49,042 nt of DNA from Ruminococcus sp. Its GTDB lineage: Bacteria; Bacillota; Clostridia; Oscillospirales; Acutalibacteraceae. The translations under genes and the position numbers were made by a program. The DNA is taken from contig JAFUOM010000100.1 of NCBI GenBank assembly GCA_017481885.1, forward strand, positions 1 to 49,042, given 5' to 3'. Below, piece after piece: positions 16,248-26,020 of this stretch (position 1 is the first letter of the stretch; each line of letters opens with the position of its first letter). The notes beneath the pieces were generated by a model. The model made no database searches. It saw nothing but the letters and a program-made list of their open reading frames with translations, and had not been told where the DNA came from.

Positions 16248-16343
16248 ATGAATGTTAACACAAAATCACTTGTGTCAATCACAGAAGCAAATCAGAATTT
16301 TTCTAAGGTAGCAAGACTGGTTGATGAAACGGCTCTGCTGTAA
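16248..16343 (+). pseudogene. Phd/YefM-type antitoxin remnant
   Basis: The frame from ATG 16248 gives MNVNTKSLVSITEANQNFSK and continues to VARLVDE, the typical start of a Phd/YefM antitoxin. It then diverges and stops at 16343 after 31 residues. Adding one A to the run at about 16326-16328 (GATGAAAC to GATGAAAAC) restores the family sequence ENGSAVILK, so a one-base deletion is the likely cause. Even in the restored frame homology ends at the hairpin at 16359, so the DNA-binding N-terminus is all that remains. No toxin gene follows; the next gene is on the other strand. Confidence 0.75.
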
Positions 16344-16358
16344 TTCTAAAAAAACAAC

Positions 16359-16393
16359 GGGGCTGTCTCACTAATCAAGTGGGACAGCCCCTT
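16359..16393. terminator. Strong palindromic hairpin abutting the antitoxin remnant
   Basis: GGGGCTGTCTCAC (16359-16371) pairs with GTGGGACAGCCCC (16379-16391) over 13 positions with one G-T pair, then TTTAAAA. It could act as a terminator. The GGGGCTGTCYCA/TGGGACAGCCCC ends also resemble terminal inverted repeats of some Firmicute insertion sequences, but no transposase is present. Confidence 0.65.
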
Positions 16394-16459
16394 TAAAATC
16401 GGGTTAATTACATTTGAACAGGTTAATCTGTGAATCTTTATTAAACTAAAAACACTCTA

Positions 16460-17473
16460 TCACTTATTAGAGTTATTGTTTTGTACTGGTGGTTGTGGCG
16501 GTTGATAAGGGTTCACAACAGGTGGTTGCGGATTCTGATAAACAGGCACAGAGTTATTCTGCATCTGAGCGTTAATACGCTTTTTCTTTCTCTTTTTAGA
16601 AGATATTTTTACAATCAGAACAATAACAGTAACAATCACCGCAATGAACAATAAGAATGGCAGAGCACTTACTACAACAACGAAAAGCTCTACAAGGAAA
16701 TTCCACAGACTTCTGCAATTGTCAACAATATTTGTGCCGATTCTCTCCCATGTTGACTGTTCGTGAACTACAACAGGGTGCTCAACTTCATCAACATCAA
16801 CAGTGATGGTGGTGTAATCAATTTTATTGTCAAATGTACGAAGCTGTGATTCATACGACTCAATCTCATAGATTACATCTGTCAGCATATCCCTGATTTC
16901 AATAATCTCGGTTGTTGATGTTGCTTTGCTCAGCAGGTCTTCGAGGGAAGCTTTTTCTGTTTTCAAAGCCTTGATACGGCTTTCAATGTCAACATACTCA
17001 AGTGTGACATCTTCGGTGTTAACAGTACGGTTAGTGACAGTTGCATTTTCACTTACAGTTTTGGTAAACTCGTCAACTTTGTCGCTAGGAATACGGAATG
17101 TGTATGTTGCATAGCGAGAAGAAATGTCATCGTAGGAGTTACCGCTTACATCGGATTGTTCGATATATCCGCCAACTGACAAAGCCTTATTTTCAAGTGA
17201 AGCAACAAACTCGTCAAAGCTTTTTGTCTGAACAGAATAGTAGATAGTTTCGATAATTTTTCTTGTGTCTTTAATTGACTCAGCCTGAGCATCGCCTGCT
17301 GAACTACCGCTTGATGAACCCGGTGCAAGTGAATCCTCGGTTATGTAGTTTTCTTCATAGGCAATATCAGAATAGCTAGACTTATCCTCACTGCCACAAG
17401 CACAAAGAAAACTTGAAACAAGCACCGTTAATAAAACAAAAGCTAAAATTCTGAGTGTCAACTTATTTTTCAT
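16460..17473 (-). CDS. DUF4349 lipoprotein
   Basis: The protein has 337 residues with a lipoprotein signal (lipobox near CAC, Cys 26) and a Ser/Gly-rich linker. A DUF4349 domain covers about 65-275: Y-rich first strand with SFDEFVASLENKA, GGYIEQSDVSG, the YTFRIPSDKVDEFTK strand, ESRIKALKTEKASLEDLL coiled coil, and YTTITVDVDEVE. A transmembrane helix follows at about 262-288, then basic residues and a Pro/Gln/Asn-rich tail. The fold places the coiled-coil sensor-like domain outside the cell. The function is unknown; family members are often considered envelope-stress associated. AAGGAGG supports ATG 17473. Confidence 0.85.
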   Translation of the reverse strand: MKNKLTLRILAFVLLTVLVSSFLCACGSEDKSSYSDIAYEENYITEDSLAPGSSSGSSAGDAQAESIKDTRKIIETIYYSVQTKSFDEFVASLENKALSVGGYIEQSDVSGNSYDDISSRYATYTFRIPSDKVDEFTKTVSENATVTNRTVNTEDVTLEYVDIESRIKALKTEKASLEDLLSKATSTTEIIEIRDMLTDVIYEIESYESQLRTFDNKIDYTTITVDVDEVEHPVVVHEQSTWERIGTNIVDNCRSLWNFLVELFVVVVSALPFLLFIAVIVTVIVLIVKISSKKRKKKRINAQMQNNSVPVYQNPQPPVVNPYQPPQPPVQNNNSNK

Positions 17474-17561
17474 TAAAAAAACCTCCTTATGGTTTTAATT
17501 TCTTTTCTATAAATAATACTACCGAAAAAACCAATTTGGTTACACAAAGTATTAGTTTATT

Positions 17562-20500
17562 TTAGATTATCACACTTTGGGTCAAATGTACAGAATAAAT
17601 GATACATTCCTTAACCTTGTAATCGGTACACTCTTCCATTGCGTCTTTGTAAATCAACAACTGGTGTTTGTACATATCCTGAAGCTTACCTATTTCCTTT
17701 ACCCTGTCGGTTTTGTAGTCAACAATAACAAGCTCTCCGTCTTCAACAAAAGCAAGATCAACAGCACCCTGTAAGATTATTTTTTCGTCTGCAAGATGTG
17801 GTGCAATCTCGTTATCAAGCACACAAGCACTAACCTTTGTTGTAAAGCGGAATTCTTTGTAAACTTCATCACTGTTAAGACAGCGTGTGATAAGCTCGCT
17901 GTTAACAAATGCGGACGCTTTTGCTTTATCTATTGAGTCAGCCTGCTGTTTTGAAATGTAGCCACTATCGAGGAGCTTTTCTATTTCTGCACCAATATCA
18001 GTTCTTGCTTTTTCAAAATCACAGAACTGCATAAATGCGTGCAAGGCAGTGCCCTTTTGAGCCGAGGTTAAAGTGCTGTCGCTCATAAACGCAGGTGTAT
18101 CAAGCATTCTGTCGAAGATATCGCTTGATAGCTTGTGCGATAAATCTGACGCGGCAATTTTTGACGGTAGCTTTTCAAGCCCTGACTTTTTATAAGGAAA
18201 AGCGATTCGTTTTTTCAGTGTATCTATAACTGCATCATCCGTTTGAGTAAAATCAAGCTCAATTGCTGTGTCCTCTGAATCCACTGTTTCATCATCAAAG
18301 AAGTTGTCAACAACCTTTATTTCCATATTAAATTTTGCAGTAAAATCAGGCTCAACATCACATCCGCCGATTTCTCGAAGCTGCTTTCCATCAGGATGCA
18401 GCATAGCACACATTGTCAGCCAGTCACAAATACAGTTACAGTTACGCACGACAAACGGCATAACGGATTTATTTTCAACCAGATTAGAACCGATTTTTTG
18501 CAGGTACTTGTCGAGTTTTTTCTGTGAACTTAACATCACAAGTTTCTGCTTTGCACGCGTCATTGCAACGTACAAAACTCTGAGCTCTTCGCTCATTTCG
18601 TCACGTTTCAAAGACAGTGCGAGAGCTTCTCGTGGCATAGTGTTAAACGTTGCGTTTAATTCTTCATCTTTACGTTTTACAGCGATTCCAAGTTCAGAGT
18701 GAAGCAGTACGTTCTGCGAAACATCAGACACAAATTTTCTAGCTGTGTTTGCAACAATACAAATCGGGTATTCCAAACCTTTACTTGCGTGAATACTCAT
18801 AACCTGCACAACATTTGTGTTTGAACCTGACATATCAACAGCACCCGACATATCGCAACCATACTGTTTAAGGCGAGCTATATATGACACAAAACGTGAC
18901 AGACCTTTGCTTGTACCTGATTCAAAATTCTTTGCGTATTCCTTTAGTAATCGCAGATTAGATAGCGCTATTTCTCCGTCTCCCAGTGATGACACAATCG
19001 ACTCATAACTTGTGCGGTCATAAATAGTGTTTATCAAATCAGCCACCGGCATTGTGACACTTATATCACGGTAAAACTTTAGCTGACTAACAAAGTTTTT
19101 GCACAGCTCGTCACCAGCCTGTGCACTTTGTACCACCGCTTTGTACAGTGTGCTGTAGCGTGAGTTTGCTCTGATTCTCGCCATATCATCAGGTGTAAAA
19201 CCGAAAATCGGGCTCATCATAACTGACAAAAGCTCAATATCAAGAGCAGGATTGTCAATCACGCTGAGAAAATTTGTCATAATCATAATTTCCTTTGCAT
19301 CAAGGAAACTTCGACTACTGTTACAGTATGCAGGAACACCAAGTGATATAAGCGTATCAACATACGCAGGTGCGTGGGCATTGGCATTACGCATAAGTAC
19401 AGCAAAATCTGAGAAAGTTGCTCTGCGGTAACTATCCCCGTCTTTGACCATATAGCCTTTTTTTATCATATCAAGAATAAGCGACGCGATATACTTGGCT
19501 TCAACGACGTTTAGATCATCATCGTCACTATTAGTCAAATCAATCATATGATATGAAACACAAGGGTCTTTTTCATCTTCATATTTAGCACCGCATTTGA
19601 GGCTTTCGGTTTCATCGTACACAATGTCGCCGACAGATTCGCTCATTAATTTTCTAAAAAAGAAATTAACTGCTCGTGTCACGTCTTCGATACTTCTGAA
19701 ATTCTTATCTAAGTATATTTTTGCAGGAAACTGTGGTATCTCCTCACTATATAACGTAGAGTTGTTCTTTCTGTTCAAAAACAGCTGCGGCATCGCCTGT
19801 CTGAAACCGTAGATACTCTGCTTTACATCTCCAACAAAAAACAGGTTTTCACCGTTATTACTAAGCGAGTTAAAAATCAAATCCTGAGCTTCGTTAGCAT
19901 CCTGATACTCGTCGACCATTATTTCATCAAAACGAGAGCTGAGCTTTTTTGCTACATCGGTAAGCTTGTAACCGTTCTTGTCAACGAGTAAACTGATTGT
20001 CCAGTGCTCAAGGTCAGGATAGTCCGCAACCTTTTTTAAAGCTTTGAGTTTCTGATAATTATCAGAAAACTGTTTTACACAGTTGAAAAGTTGCTGTGAA
20101 ATCACAAACAAATCTGCAATCTGCACTTTTGCTTCTTCTTCACTGGTGTTGAGCAGTTCTTTGAGCTTGCCAACTGTATCTGTAAACAAACTGCGGTTTT
20201 GCTGAATTTTGAGTTTATAATAATTATCTGTATAACCCTTGATAGTAGGAAAACGTCCTGCTGAATATGAGCCTACTATGTGTTTAACATCGTGTTTTTC
20301 AGGATTATCAAGAGCAGTAGAGAGCTTTTCGACAAACTCCATATCAGAAAGCAACATCGGTGAAAGCTTGTCAAAAAGTGCTTCTTCAAAATCAAGCATT
20401 GCATTTGAAGATTTCACAAGGGAACGCAAAAACTCTGTGGCTTCTTTTGCGTATTCAATGATAATCCTGCTCCAAACGCTGTCGCTGACATTTTCAAAGT

Positions 20501-21101
20501 CTTTAAACAGTTCAAGCTTTTTCTCAATCCACAAATCAGGGTAAGGATGTGAGCGTAAAAACTCGTGTATTTTCAATATATTATTCTGCAGTGTCAGGTC
20601 GTCTTTAGTACCCGAAAAAGCCTCGACAAGATGGAAAAAGTCAGGCTCTTTTAACGCATACATATTGTCGAGTGTTAACTTTAACGCATCGTTTTTGATG
20701 AGCCTTAATTCACTGTCGTCGGCAATTCTGAAATTACGTTCAATATTCAAAACGTAGAAGAATTCTTTTACAACAGAGGAGCAAAAGCTGTCGATGGTTG
20801 AAATGTTCGCTTTTGACAATAGTGTCTGCTGTCTGAGGAGCGCTTTGTTGAACGGGTCAGCTTTTACAAGCTCATTTAGCTTTTTGTACAAACGCTCTTT
20901 TAACTCCTGAGCAGCCATTCTTGTGTATGTAACAACCAAAATTCTGTCAGCATCAACAGGGTTACTTGGGTCTGTCAGACGTGAAATAACACGCTCGACC
21001 AGTACTGCTGTTTTTCCTGAACCTGCGGCGGCAGAAACGATAACCGAACCGCCTTTGCAGTCAATCGCCTGTTTCTGGCTTTTTGTCCACTCTCTAGCCA
21101 T
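17562..21101 (-). CDS. addA: ATP-dependent helicase/nuclease subunit A
   Basis: The protein has about 1,179 residues, the usual AddA length. It is the 3'-5' helicase and nuclease subunit of the AddAB complex that processes double-strand breaks for RecA. A UvrD-type Walker A is at residues 24-31 (AAAGSGKT), the Walker B segment is IMVDEYQDANEAQD, and motif SIHASKGLEYPIC and VAMTRAKQKL are the C-terminal helicase motifs. The RecB-like nuclease motif near the C-terminus is GAVDLAFVEDGELVIVDYKTD. ATG 21101, after AAGGAGGA, is preferred to the TTG one codon upstream. It overlaps the end of addB by eight bases, so translation is coupled. Confidence 0.95.
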   Translation of the reverse strand: MAREWTKSQKQAIDCKGGSVIVSAAAGSGKTAVLVERVISRLTDPSNPVDADRILVVTYTRMAAQELKERLYKKLNELVKADPFNKALLRQQTLLSKANISTIDSFCSSVVKEFFYVLNIERNFRIADDSELRLIKNDALKLTLDNMYALKEPDFFHLVEAFSGTKDDLTLQNNILKIHEFLRSHPYPDLWIEKKLELFKDFENVSDSVWSRIIIEYAKEATEFLRSLVKSSNAMLDFEEALFDKLSPMLLSDMEFVEKLSTALDNPEKHDVKHIVGSYSAGRFPTIKGYTDNYYKLKIQQNRSLFTDTVGKLKELLNTSEEEAKVQIADLFVISQQLFNCVKQFSDNYQKLKALKKVADYPDLEHWTISLLVDKNGYKLTDVAKKLSSRFDEIMVDEYQDANEAQDLIFNSLSNNGENLFFVGDVKQSIYGFRQAMPQLFLNRKNNSTLYSEEIPQFPAKIYLDKNFRSIEDVTRAVNFFFRKLMSESVGDIVYDETESLKCGAKYEDEKDPCVSYHMIDLTNSDDDDLNVVEAKYIASLILDMIKKGYMVKDGDSYRRATFSDFAVLMRNANAHAPAYVDTLISLGVPAYCNSSRSFLDAKEIMIMTNFLSVIDNPALDIELLSVMMSPIFGFTPDDMARIRANSRYSTLYKAVVQSAQAGDELCKNFVSQLKFYRDISVTMPVADLINTIYDRTSYESIVSSLGDGEIALSNLRLLKEYAKNFESGTSKGLSRFVSYIARLKQYGCDMSGAVDMSGSNTNVVQVMSIHASKGLEYPICIVANTARKFVSDVSQNVLLHSELGIAVKRKDEELNATFNTMPREALALSLKRDEMSEELRVLYVAMTRAKQKLVMLSSQKKLDKYLQKIGSNLVENKSVMPFVVRNCNCICDWLTMCAMLHPDGKQLREIGGCDVEPDFTAKFNMEIKVVDNFFDDETVDSEDTAIELDFTQTDDAVIDTLKKRIAFPYKKSGLEKLPSKIAASDLSHKLSSDIFDRMLDTPAFMSDSTLTSAQKGTALHAFMQFCDFEKARTDIGAEIEKLLDSGYISKQQADSIDKAKASAFVNSELITRCLNSDEVYKEFRFTTKVSACVLDNEIAPHLADEKIILQGAVDLAFVEDGELVIVDYKTDRVKEIGKLQDMYKHQLLIYKDAMEECTDYKVKECIIYSVHLTQSVII

Positions 21102-24100
21102 CAAGCTCCTCCTTTCCCATTAATTCGTAAAAAACTTCATCTTTCTTTTTCTTTTCTATTTCTCGGCATGTGTCGCCCTCAGAGTAACCGCAAACTGAGA
21201 GGTATGGACACCACGCACACGCATCGTAAATACCCTTTGCAGGAACAGCAGAAATATCGCCATCGCAAAGACAGGTTGCCATCTCACTTATAGACTTATC
21301 AACCTGCGAGAATAATGCTCCGAACTCTTCGAGTGTGACAAGGCTACCACTTTTGTCAACAATAGTGTCGCCTTTAATAGACACCGGAATGTACACACCG
21401 TTAGCATCTCTTTCCATGCCTTTGATAACATCGGTATTGTCCAAAATGATGCCGTGCATTTTCTTGTCTTTGTTAGATTCAGCAATAGCAGTGTTAAGTC
21501 CCTTTGAACCGACATTAACAGTCGGAGAAACCGCAGGAGTGTACAGCACACCTGCAGGTGAAATCTGCGAGTTAAAGTACTTTTCGCCACCGCTATTGAT
21601 TGCTGACATATATATGAGCATCTGCAAATTAATGCCGTAAAGCACATCACTAAGGCTGTATTTTTTCGTACCTGTTTTGTAGTCAACTACACGGATGTAC
21701 TTTTTGCCGTTTTGCTCCATCACGTCAACTCGGTCAACGCTACCTCTGATTGTAACGCTGATTTCGTCGCTGACTTTTAGTTTATATGATGGGATATCGT
21801 CACCGATGTTAAGCTCAAAGTCAGAAGGCTTGAAAGCAGACTGAGCGAATTCTTCAACCAGACGGCAAATAATTGCAACCGCAGTGCGTTTGACACGATA
21901 GTAAAGGTACAAGAATCGCTGTGTTTTGCCATCTTTACCGCCCAAATGCTTATCGATATACGCATCGAGCATTTCACTTACTTCTTTTTCTATAGTCTTT
22001 TTTTCGATAAAAGAAAAATCATCATCCTTGTGCTTTTTAAGAAATTCTTCCAAAAGATAGTGCATCAGCGTACCGTATTCAAGCGAGTCGATTTTTGCCT
22101 GTCGGCGTTCACGAACTCTCAGACCATACTTGCAAAAATACTCAAACTTGCACAAATGGAAGCTCTCGACCTGGGAAGCAGACAAGGTCATCTGCGGATT
22201 AAAAAGAGTTTTTGCTAATTTGCTGTCAGTAATTTTCAGCGGTTCTTTGTTGTGTGATCTTTCAATTGCATAAAGCGTGTGCTCGTACTTTGGATGACTT
22301 GAAAAATAGTCGTACAGCTTTTTTATATCGCCGTCTTTTGAATTACATCTTTTCACATAATAATCAAAAGCCGACCCTTCACTCCACAAAGAGTCAAATA
22401 CAGTACAGTCAACACTGCTGTGGCACCTTACTTCTGATAAAATCTCAGGCAACTGGGTAATAATTTCGGATGCAGAACGCTTTTCACCATTAAGCGAATA
22501 TGTATAGTAAGACACAAAAAGCTTTTCGCTTGCACTGCACACAGCCTTGTAAGCTAAATACTTTTCGGTTGGTACAAGTTGTTCAACCGAATCAGACATA
22601 GTAAGACCAAAAGCTGAAAGCAAACTTCTTTCATCATCCGAGAACACACCAGCCTCAACAGGAGTGTTAGGGAATTCGCCGTCTATTGCACCAATGATGA
22701 ACACCGCTTTTTTATTATCAACAACCGAACGGTCAGCACAAGCAATATCAACCTGGTCAAGTCCACGAGGGATAAACGAAATATCAGTGTTCACAAAATT
22801 GATGTGCAACAGCTCAGAGAATCGTTTTACAGGTACTTGGTATTCGCCGATAACACTGACCATTTTGTCTAAAATTGAAACAAATGTATTGTAAATTCTG
22901 ATTTGCTCAGAACATAATTCCAGCTCGTTTTCTTTTTCAAGGATGTCACAGTATTTGAGCAAGTTCTCCTTGCAATGCAGACGATATAAAAGCTTCATCA
23001 ATGCTTTTGAAATCTGCAAAGCGGTTGCGTCTTTTGTATCATAATAAAACGCTCTTAACGGCTCAACCACAATTTTTCGTGTGTTTTCAATAGAGCTTAA
23101 CAGTTCTTTATCGCTGTCGCTGAGTTCATCGGCAAAGCCCTTTGGTGACAATGTAAACTCATCAAAAAACTGTTTTCCTGTGATATCCCAGATAAAAAGG
23201 TAATTCTCAAAATCCGCTACCTGCTCAACAGTAACATCAGTAAGCCCTGTTTTTAAAACCGAGAGAACATCGTCTTTATCAAAACCGCCTGTTACCGCAT
23301 CAAAGCACGACATAACAAGCTTAATCATCGGTTTTGTGTCGATATCCTGAGGCTTGTCCATAAAATAGTTTATGCCGTATTTGTCAAAAACAGTGTCCAA
23401 AACGCCGTTGTATTTTTCGCTTTGGCGTGTGATAACAGCAATGTCTGAGAATTCGTAGTCATTTTCAACTATCAGCTTTTTGATGTTTCGTGCGACAAAA
23501 TCAGCCTCATCGTAAATATTACCTGCTTCATAAACAAAAAGTCCATCGTCAGCAAAACTGCTTTTTTCTTTCTGCAATCTGAACAGGTTCTGCTCAACAT
23601 TAGCGATATCCTGACTTTTAAATCTTGTGTTTTCAGTAAGTGTTATGTGCGGAGCAATTGTGATATCATTTGTGTTTGCAATCTTTGTCAGACGCTTTTT
23701 TGTTCTGTCAGACACAAAGAATAAATCGCCGTTAGCTCCATTCAAGCCATCGGTTGTAAGTGCAAAGTACATATCCTTGCTTTGCCTTAAAAGACAGGTA
23801 AGCACGTCGTACTCCTGCGATGTAAAGCCGTAGAAAGAATCGACTGCTATTGTGTAGTTTTTAAAAAGCTCATTATGCGACAGAACATCGCACACTTTAG
23901 TAACACTGTCAAGCGGGTCGATGTAGCTCTTTGACAAAATCGCATCGTATGTATCGTAGAGGAGTGCGGTTTCATATAGCTTTTTTGACAGCGTAGTATC
24001 CCCTACTTTATCCGCTACATCATACAGCATCGAAGATGTAATCGAACATTTTTTATATTCTTTTATAGAATTAAGCATCAGCGTTGTCAAATCTGTCGCT

Positions 24101-24435
24101 GTAGCACGTTTGGAAAACAAATCAAGCTGGTCACATACCTGTTCAATCGCAACGTTCATAACAACATTGCGTACGCCCTCGTCTGCAAAATTCATAAAGC
24201 GATTACCCGTTTGCTCAAAAACGTAGTCGCAAAGTCGTGAAAAACCGAAAACCTTGATATTACGTGACAACATCGGTCCGAGCAGTTCAAGAAAAGCTTT
24301 CTCTGTATTAAACGAATACTGGTCCGGCACAATGAACATCAGCTTTGTGTCGCCGTCATTAGCCAGTTTGCAAAAATAATCGTAGAGGTATTCTGTTTTT
24401 GAGACACCAGTTGTGCCCAGTACAAAATGTAACAT
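21094..24435 (-). CDS. addB: ATP-dependent helicase/nuclease subunit B
   Basis: The protein has about 1,113 residues, starting at ATG 24435 behind GGAGG; the longer frame to 24498 lacks support. AddB pairs with AddA in break resection and Chi recognition. The C-terminal nuclease domain shows IRVVDYKTGTKKYS, and the four iron-sulphur cysteines are visible as one near FHLCKFEYFCKY and three in ACAWCPYLSVCGYSEGDTC. The N-terminal nucleotide-binding loop is unusual: LGTTGVSKTEY has Ser where the canonical loop has Gly before Lys-Thr. The gene lies between spoIIR and addA. Confidence 0.93.
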   Translation of the reverse strand: MLHFVLGTTGVSKTEYLYDYFCKLANDGDTKLMFIVPDQYSFNTEKAFLELLGPMLSRNIKVFGFSRLCDYVFEQTGNRFMNFADEGVRNVVMNVAIEQVCDQLDLFSKRATATDLTTLMLNSIKEYKKCSITSSMLYDVADKVGDTTLSKKLYETALLYDTYDAILSKSYIDPLDSVTKVCDVLSHNELFKNYTIAVDSFYGFTSQEYDVLTCLLRQSKDMYFALTTDGLNGANGDLFFVSDRTKKRLTKIANTNDITIAPHITLTENTRFKSQDIANVEQNLFRLQKEKSSFADDGLFVYEAGNIYDEADFVARNIKKLIVENDYEFSDIAVITRQSEKYNGVLDTVFDKYGINYFMDKPQDIDTKPMIKLVMSCFDAVTGGFDKDDVLSVLKTGLTDVTVEQVADFENYLFIWDITGKQFFDEFTLSPKGFADELSDSDKELLSSIENTRKIVVEPLRAFYYDTKDATALQISKALMKLLYRLHCKENLLKYCDILEKENELELCSEQIRIYNTFVSILDKMVSVIGEYQVPVKRFSELLHINFVNTDISFIPRGLDQVDIACADRSVVDNKKAVFIIGAIDGEFPNTPVEAGVFSDDERSLLSAFGLTMSDSVEQLVPTEKYLAYKAVCSASEKLFVSYYTYSLNGEKRSASEIITQLPEILSEVRCHSSVDCTVFDSLWSEGSAFDYYVKRCNSKDGDIKKLYDYFSSHPKYEHTLYAIERSHNKEPLKITDSKLAKTLFNPQMTLSASQVESFHLCKFEYFCKYGLRVRERRQAKIDSLEYGTLMHYLLEEFLKKHKDDDFSFIEKKTIEKEVSEMLDAYIDKHLGGKDGKTQRFLYLYYRVKRTAVAIICRLVEEFAQSAFKPSDFELNIGDDIPSYKLKVSDEISVTIRGSVDRVDVMEQNGKKYIRVVDYKTGTKKYSLSDVLYGINLQMLIYMSAINSGGEKYFNSQISPAGVLYTPAVSPTVNVGSKGLNTAIAESNKDKKMHGIILDNTDVIKGMERDANGVYIPVSIKGDTIVDKSGSLVTLEEFGALFSQVDKSISEMATCLCDGDISAVPAKGIYDACAWCPYLSVCGYSEGDTCREIEKKKKDEVFYELMGKEELDG

Positions 24436-24497
24436 AACATCCTCCAAAAAATTCACTAGGATAAATATATCATAAACGATGTCCGATAAATCGTACA

Positions 24498-25088
24498 CTA
24501 CTTAAAAAACGATTTTATCGACTCATAATACTCAACAATTTTAAATTTATACTCAATGTCCTGTGATGTGATAACCTTGTATTCATCATCACTCAAATCT
24601 TCTTCCATACTGATTTTGGATGACGCTCCAACGCACAGTGTCGGATACATCACACACCACCAGTTTTTGCCTTGTGCTTCTCCGATGGTAATCTGCAAGG
24701 TATCGTACATACCTGCAGGCATAGTGAAATCATCGTAATATCGGGTGCCGAAAAACTCATTTGTGACTATTGCATTCACATTGTAATCAGCATTGTGGGA
24801 ATCAACAACCGTTTGAGCCACTTGTTCAATTAAGCCCAAATTGGCTTTAGTTACATCAATCGCCTGTTCTTTGTTCTCGACCTTTTCATAAAGTGGAGCA
24901 ATTTTTGCGATCACCTTGTCCCTGACTTCAAGCTTTAGTTGTTGGTCAGTTGCACTGTCAGAATTTGCAAGTATATGTAGTCGCAGTACATCGCTTTGGA
25001 GCTTAACACATGTGCTCTCAAACGGTATCATACTAAACATCACCGATATCACAAACAGCGATACAATTACTTTCATAAATATTTTCAT
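24498..25088 (-). CDS. spoIIR: Stage II sporulation protein R
   Basis: The protein has about 196 residues. SpoIIR is secreted from the forespore and triggers SpoIIGA to process pro-sigma-E in the mother cell. The family signature is clear: an N-terminal signal/anchor helix, LRLHILANSDSATDQQLKLEVRD, FFGTRYYDDFTMPAGMYDTL, and GEAQGKNWWCVMYPTLC. ATG 25088 is the best start; the frame extends to a TTG at 25109, but that lies inside the terminator hairpin of ispE. The ribosome site AGGCAGG is part of that hairpin stem. Its presence shows the organism belongs to a sporulating lineage. addB follows after 62 bp. Confidence 0.92.
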   Translation of the reverse strand: MKIFMKVIVSLFVISVMFSMIPFESTCVKLQSDVLRLHILANSDSATDQQLKLEVRDKVIAKIAPLYEKVENKEQAIDVTKANLGLIEQVAQTVVDSHNADYNVNAIVTNEFFGTRYYDDFTMPAGMYDTLQITIGEAQGKNWWCVMYPTLCVGASSKISMEEDLSDDEYKVITSQDIEYKFKIVEYYESIKSFFK

Positions 25089-25090
25089 AT

Positions 25091-25130
25091 AAAAAAACCT
25101 GCCTTTCAAGTCACCTTGAGTATAGGCAAG
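25091..25130 (-). terminator. Intrinsic terminator after ispE overlapping the spoIIR ribosome site
   Basis: On the reverse strand CTTGCCT (25130-25124) pairs with AGGCAGG (25104-25098), an inner TCAAG/CTTGA stem closes a GTGA loop, and seven T residues follow (25097-25091). The T-run ends two bases before the spoIIR ATG. Confidence 0.8.
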
Positions 25131-25140
25131 TTTTCAAAAA

Positions 25141-26019
25141 TTATACAATTTCACATCCGCCTTTAATAGGCTCACAGATATAGAGCTTGTCATACTGAGG
25201 GCTCATAGCTTCCATACACTTTTCAGCTTTTTTCTCATCAAGAAAAATACCAAACACTGCAGAACCTGAACCACTCATACACGCACCAAGAGCCTTGTTT
25301 TTAAGCATCTGCTTTTTGATGTTTGTGATTTCATCAATCTGCATAACAGCCTCAAACTCATTGTAAAGACACTGGCATACTCCACGCAGGTTGCGTTTGC
25401 ATACCATTTTGACAACCTCGTCAGTAACAAGGAAGCCCTTTGACGGCTTGCTGTCGGATTTAGCGTAAGCCTCTGCAGTTGAAACACTGACGTCAGGCTT
25501 GCAAATTAGTATGTAACACTTTGTCAGTGATGGCAATTTTGACATAGTAGTACCTATATCTTTAGCGTGTACAGTGCCACCCATAATACAAAACGGAACA
25601 TCGGCACCAACTCTGGCACCGATTTCGCACATCTGCTCAATTGTCAGCATTGTGTCACAAATGCGGTTTAATGCAAGAATTACAGCAGCGGCATCTGTGC
25701 TGCCGCCTGCAAGTCCTGCTTCGTGAGGAATCTTCTTTTCGATATCAATGGAAATTTTCTTTTCATCCATATCGCAGTATTTATAAAACGCCTTTGCGGC
25801 TTTGCAGACAATGTTTCGCTCATCAGTCGGGATACCCGCTACATTGCAGGTAACAGTAAACGTCGGTGCGTTTTCATCCACCTCGTCTGACACTGTAACT
25901 GTATCATAAAGCGACACAGCCTGCATCACCATTGCGACATCGTGGTATCCGTCAGGACGTTTGCGCACGATGTCGAGCGATAAATTTATTTTTGCCGGGG
26001 CAAGAACTTTCAGCTTCAT
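25141..26019 (-). CDS. ispE: 4-diphosphocytidyl-2-C-methyl-D-erythritol kinase
   Basis: The protein has 292 residues, the normal IspE length. It phosphorylates CDP-methylerythritol with ATP in the MEP isoprenoid pathway. The start APAKINLSLDIVRKRPDGYHD carries the substrate-binding Lys and the RPDGYH motif, and the GHMP-kinase phosphate loop is HEAGLAGGSTDAAAV at about residues 92-106. The C-terminal GHMP motif is MSGSGSAVFGIF. AAAGGAG supports ATG 26019. It begins one base after the aminotransferase stop and ends in the terminator at 25091-25130. Confidence 0.95.
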   Translation of the reverse strand: MKLKVLAPAKINLSLDIVRKRPDGYHDVAMVMQAVSLYDTVTVSDEVDENAPTFTVTCNVAGIPTDERNIVCKAAKAFYKYCDMDEKKISIDIEKKIPHEAGLAGGSTDAAAVILALNRICDTMLTIEQMCEIGARVGADVPFCIMGGTVHAKDIGTTMSKLPSLTKCYILICKPDVSVSTAEAYAKSDSKPSKGFLVTDEVVKMVCKRNLRGVCQCLYNEFEAVMQIDEITNIKKQMLKNKALGACMSGSGSAVFGIFLDEKKAEKCMEAMSPQYDKLYICEPIKGGCEIV

Positions 26020-26020
26020 T

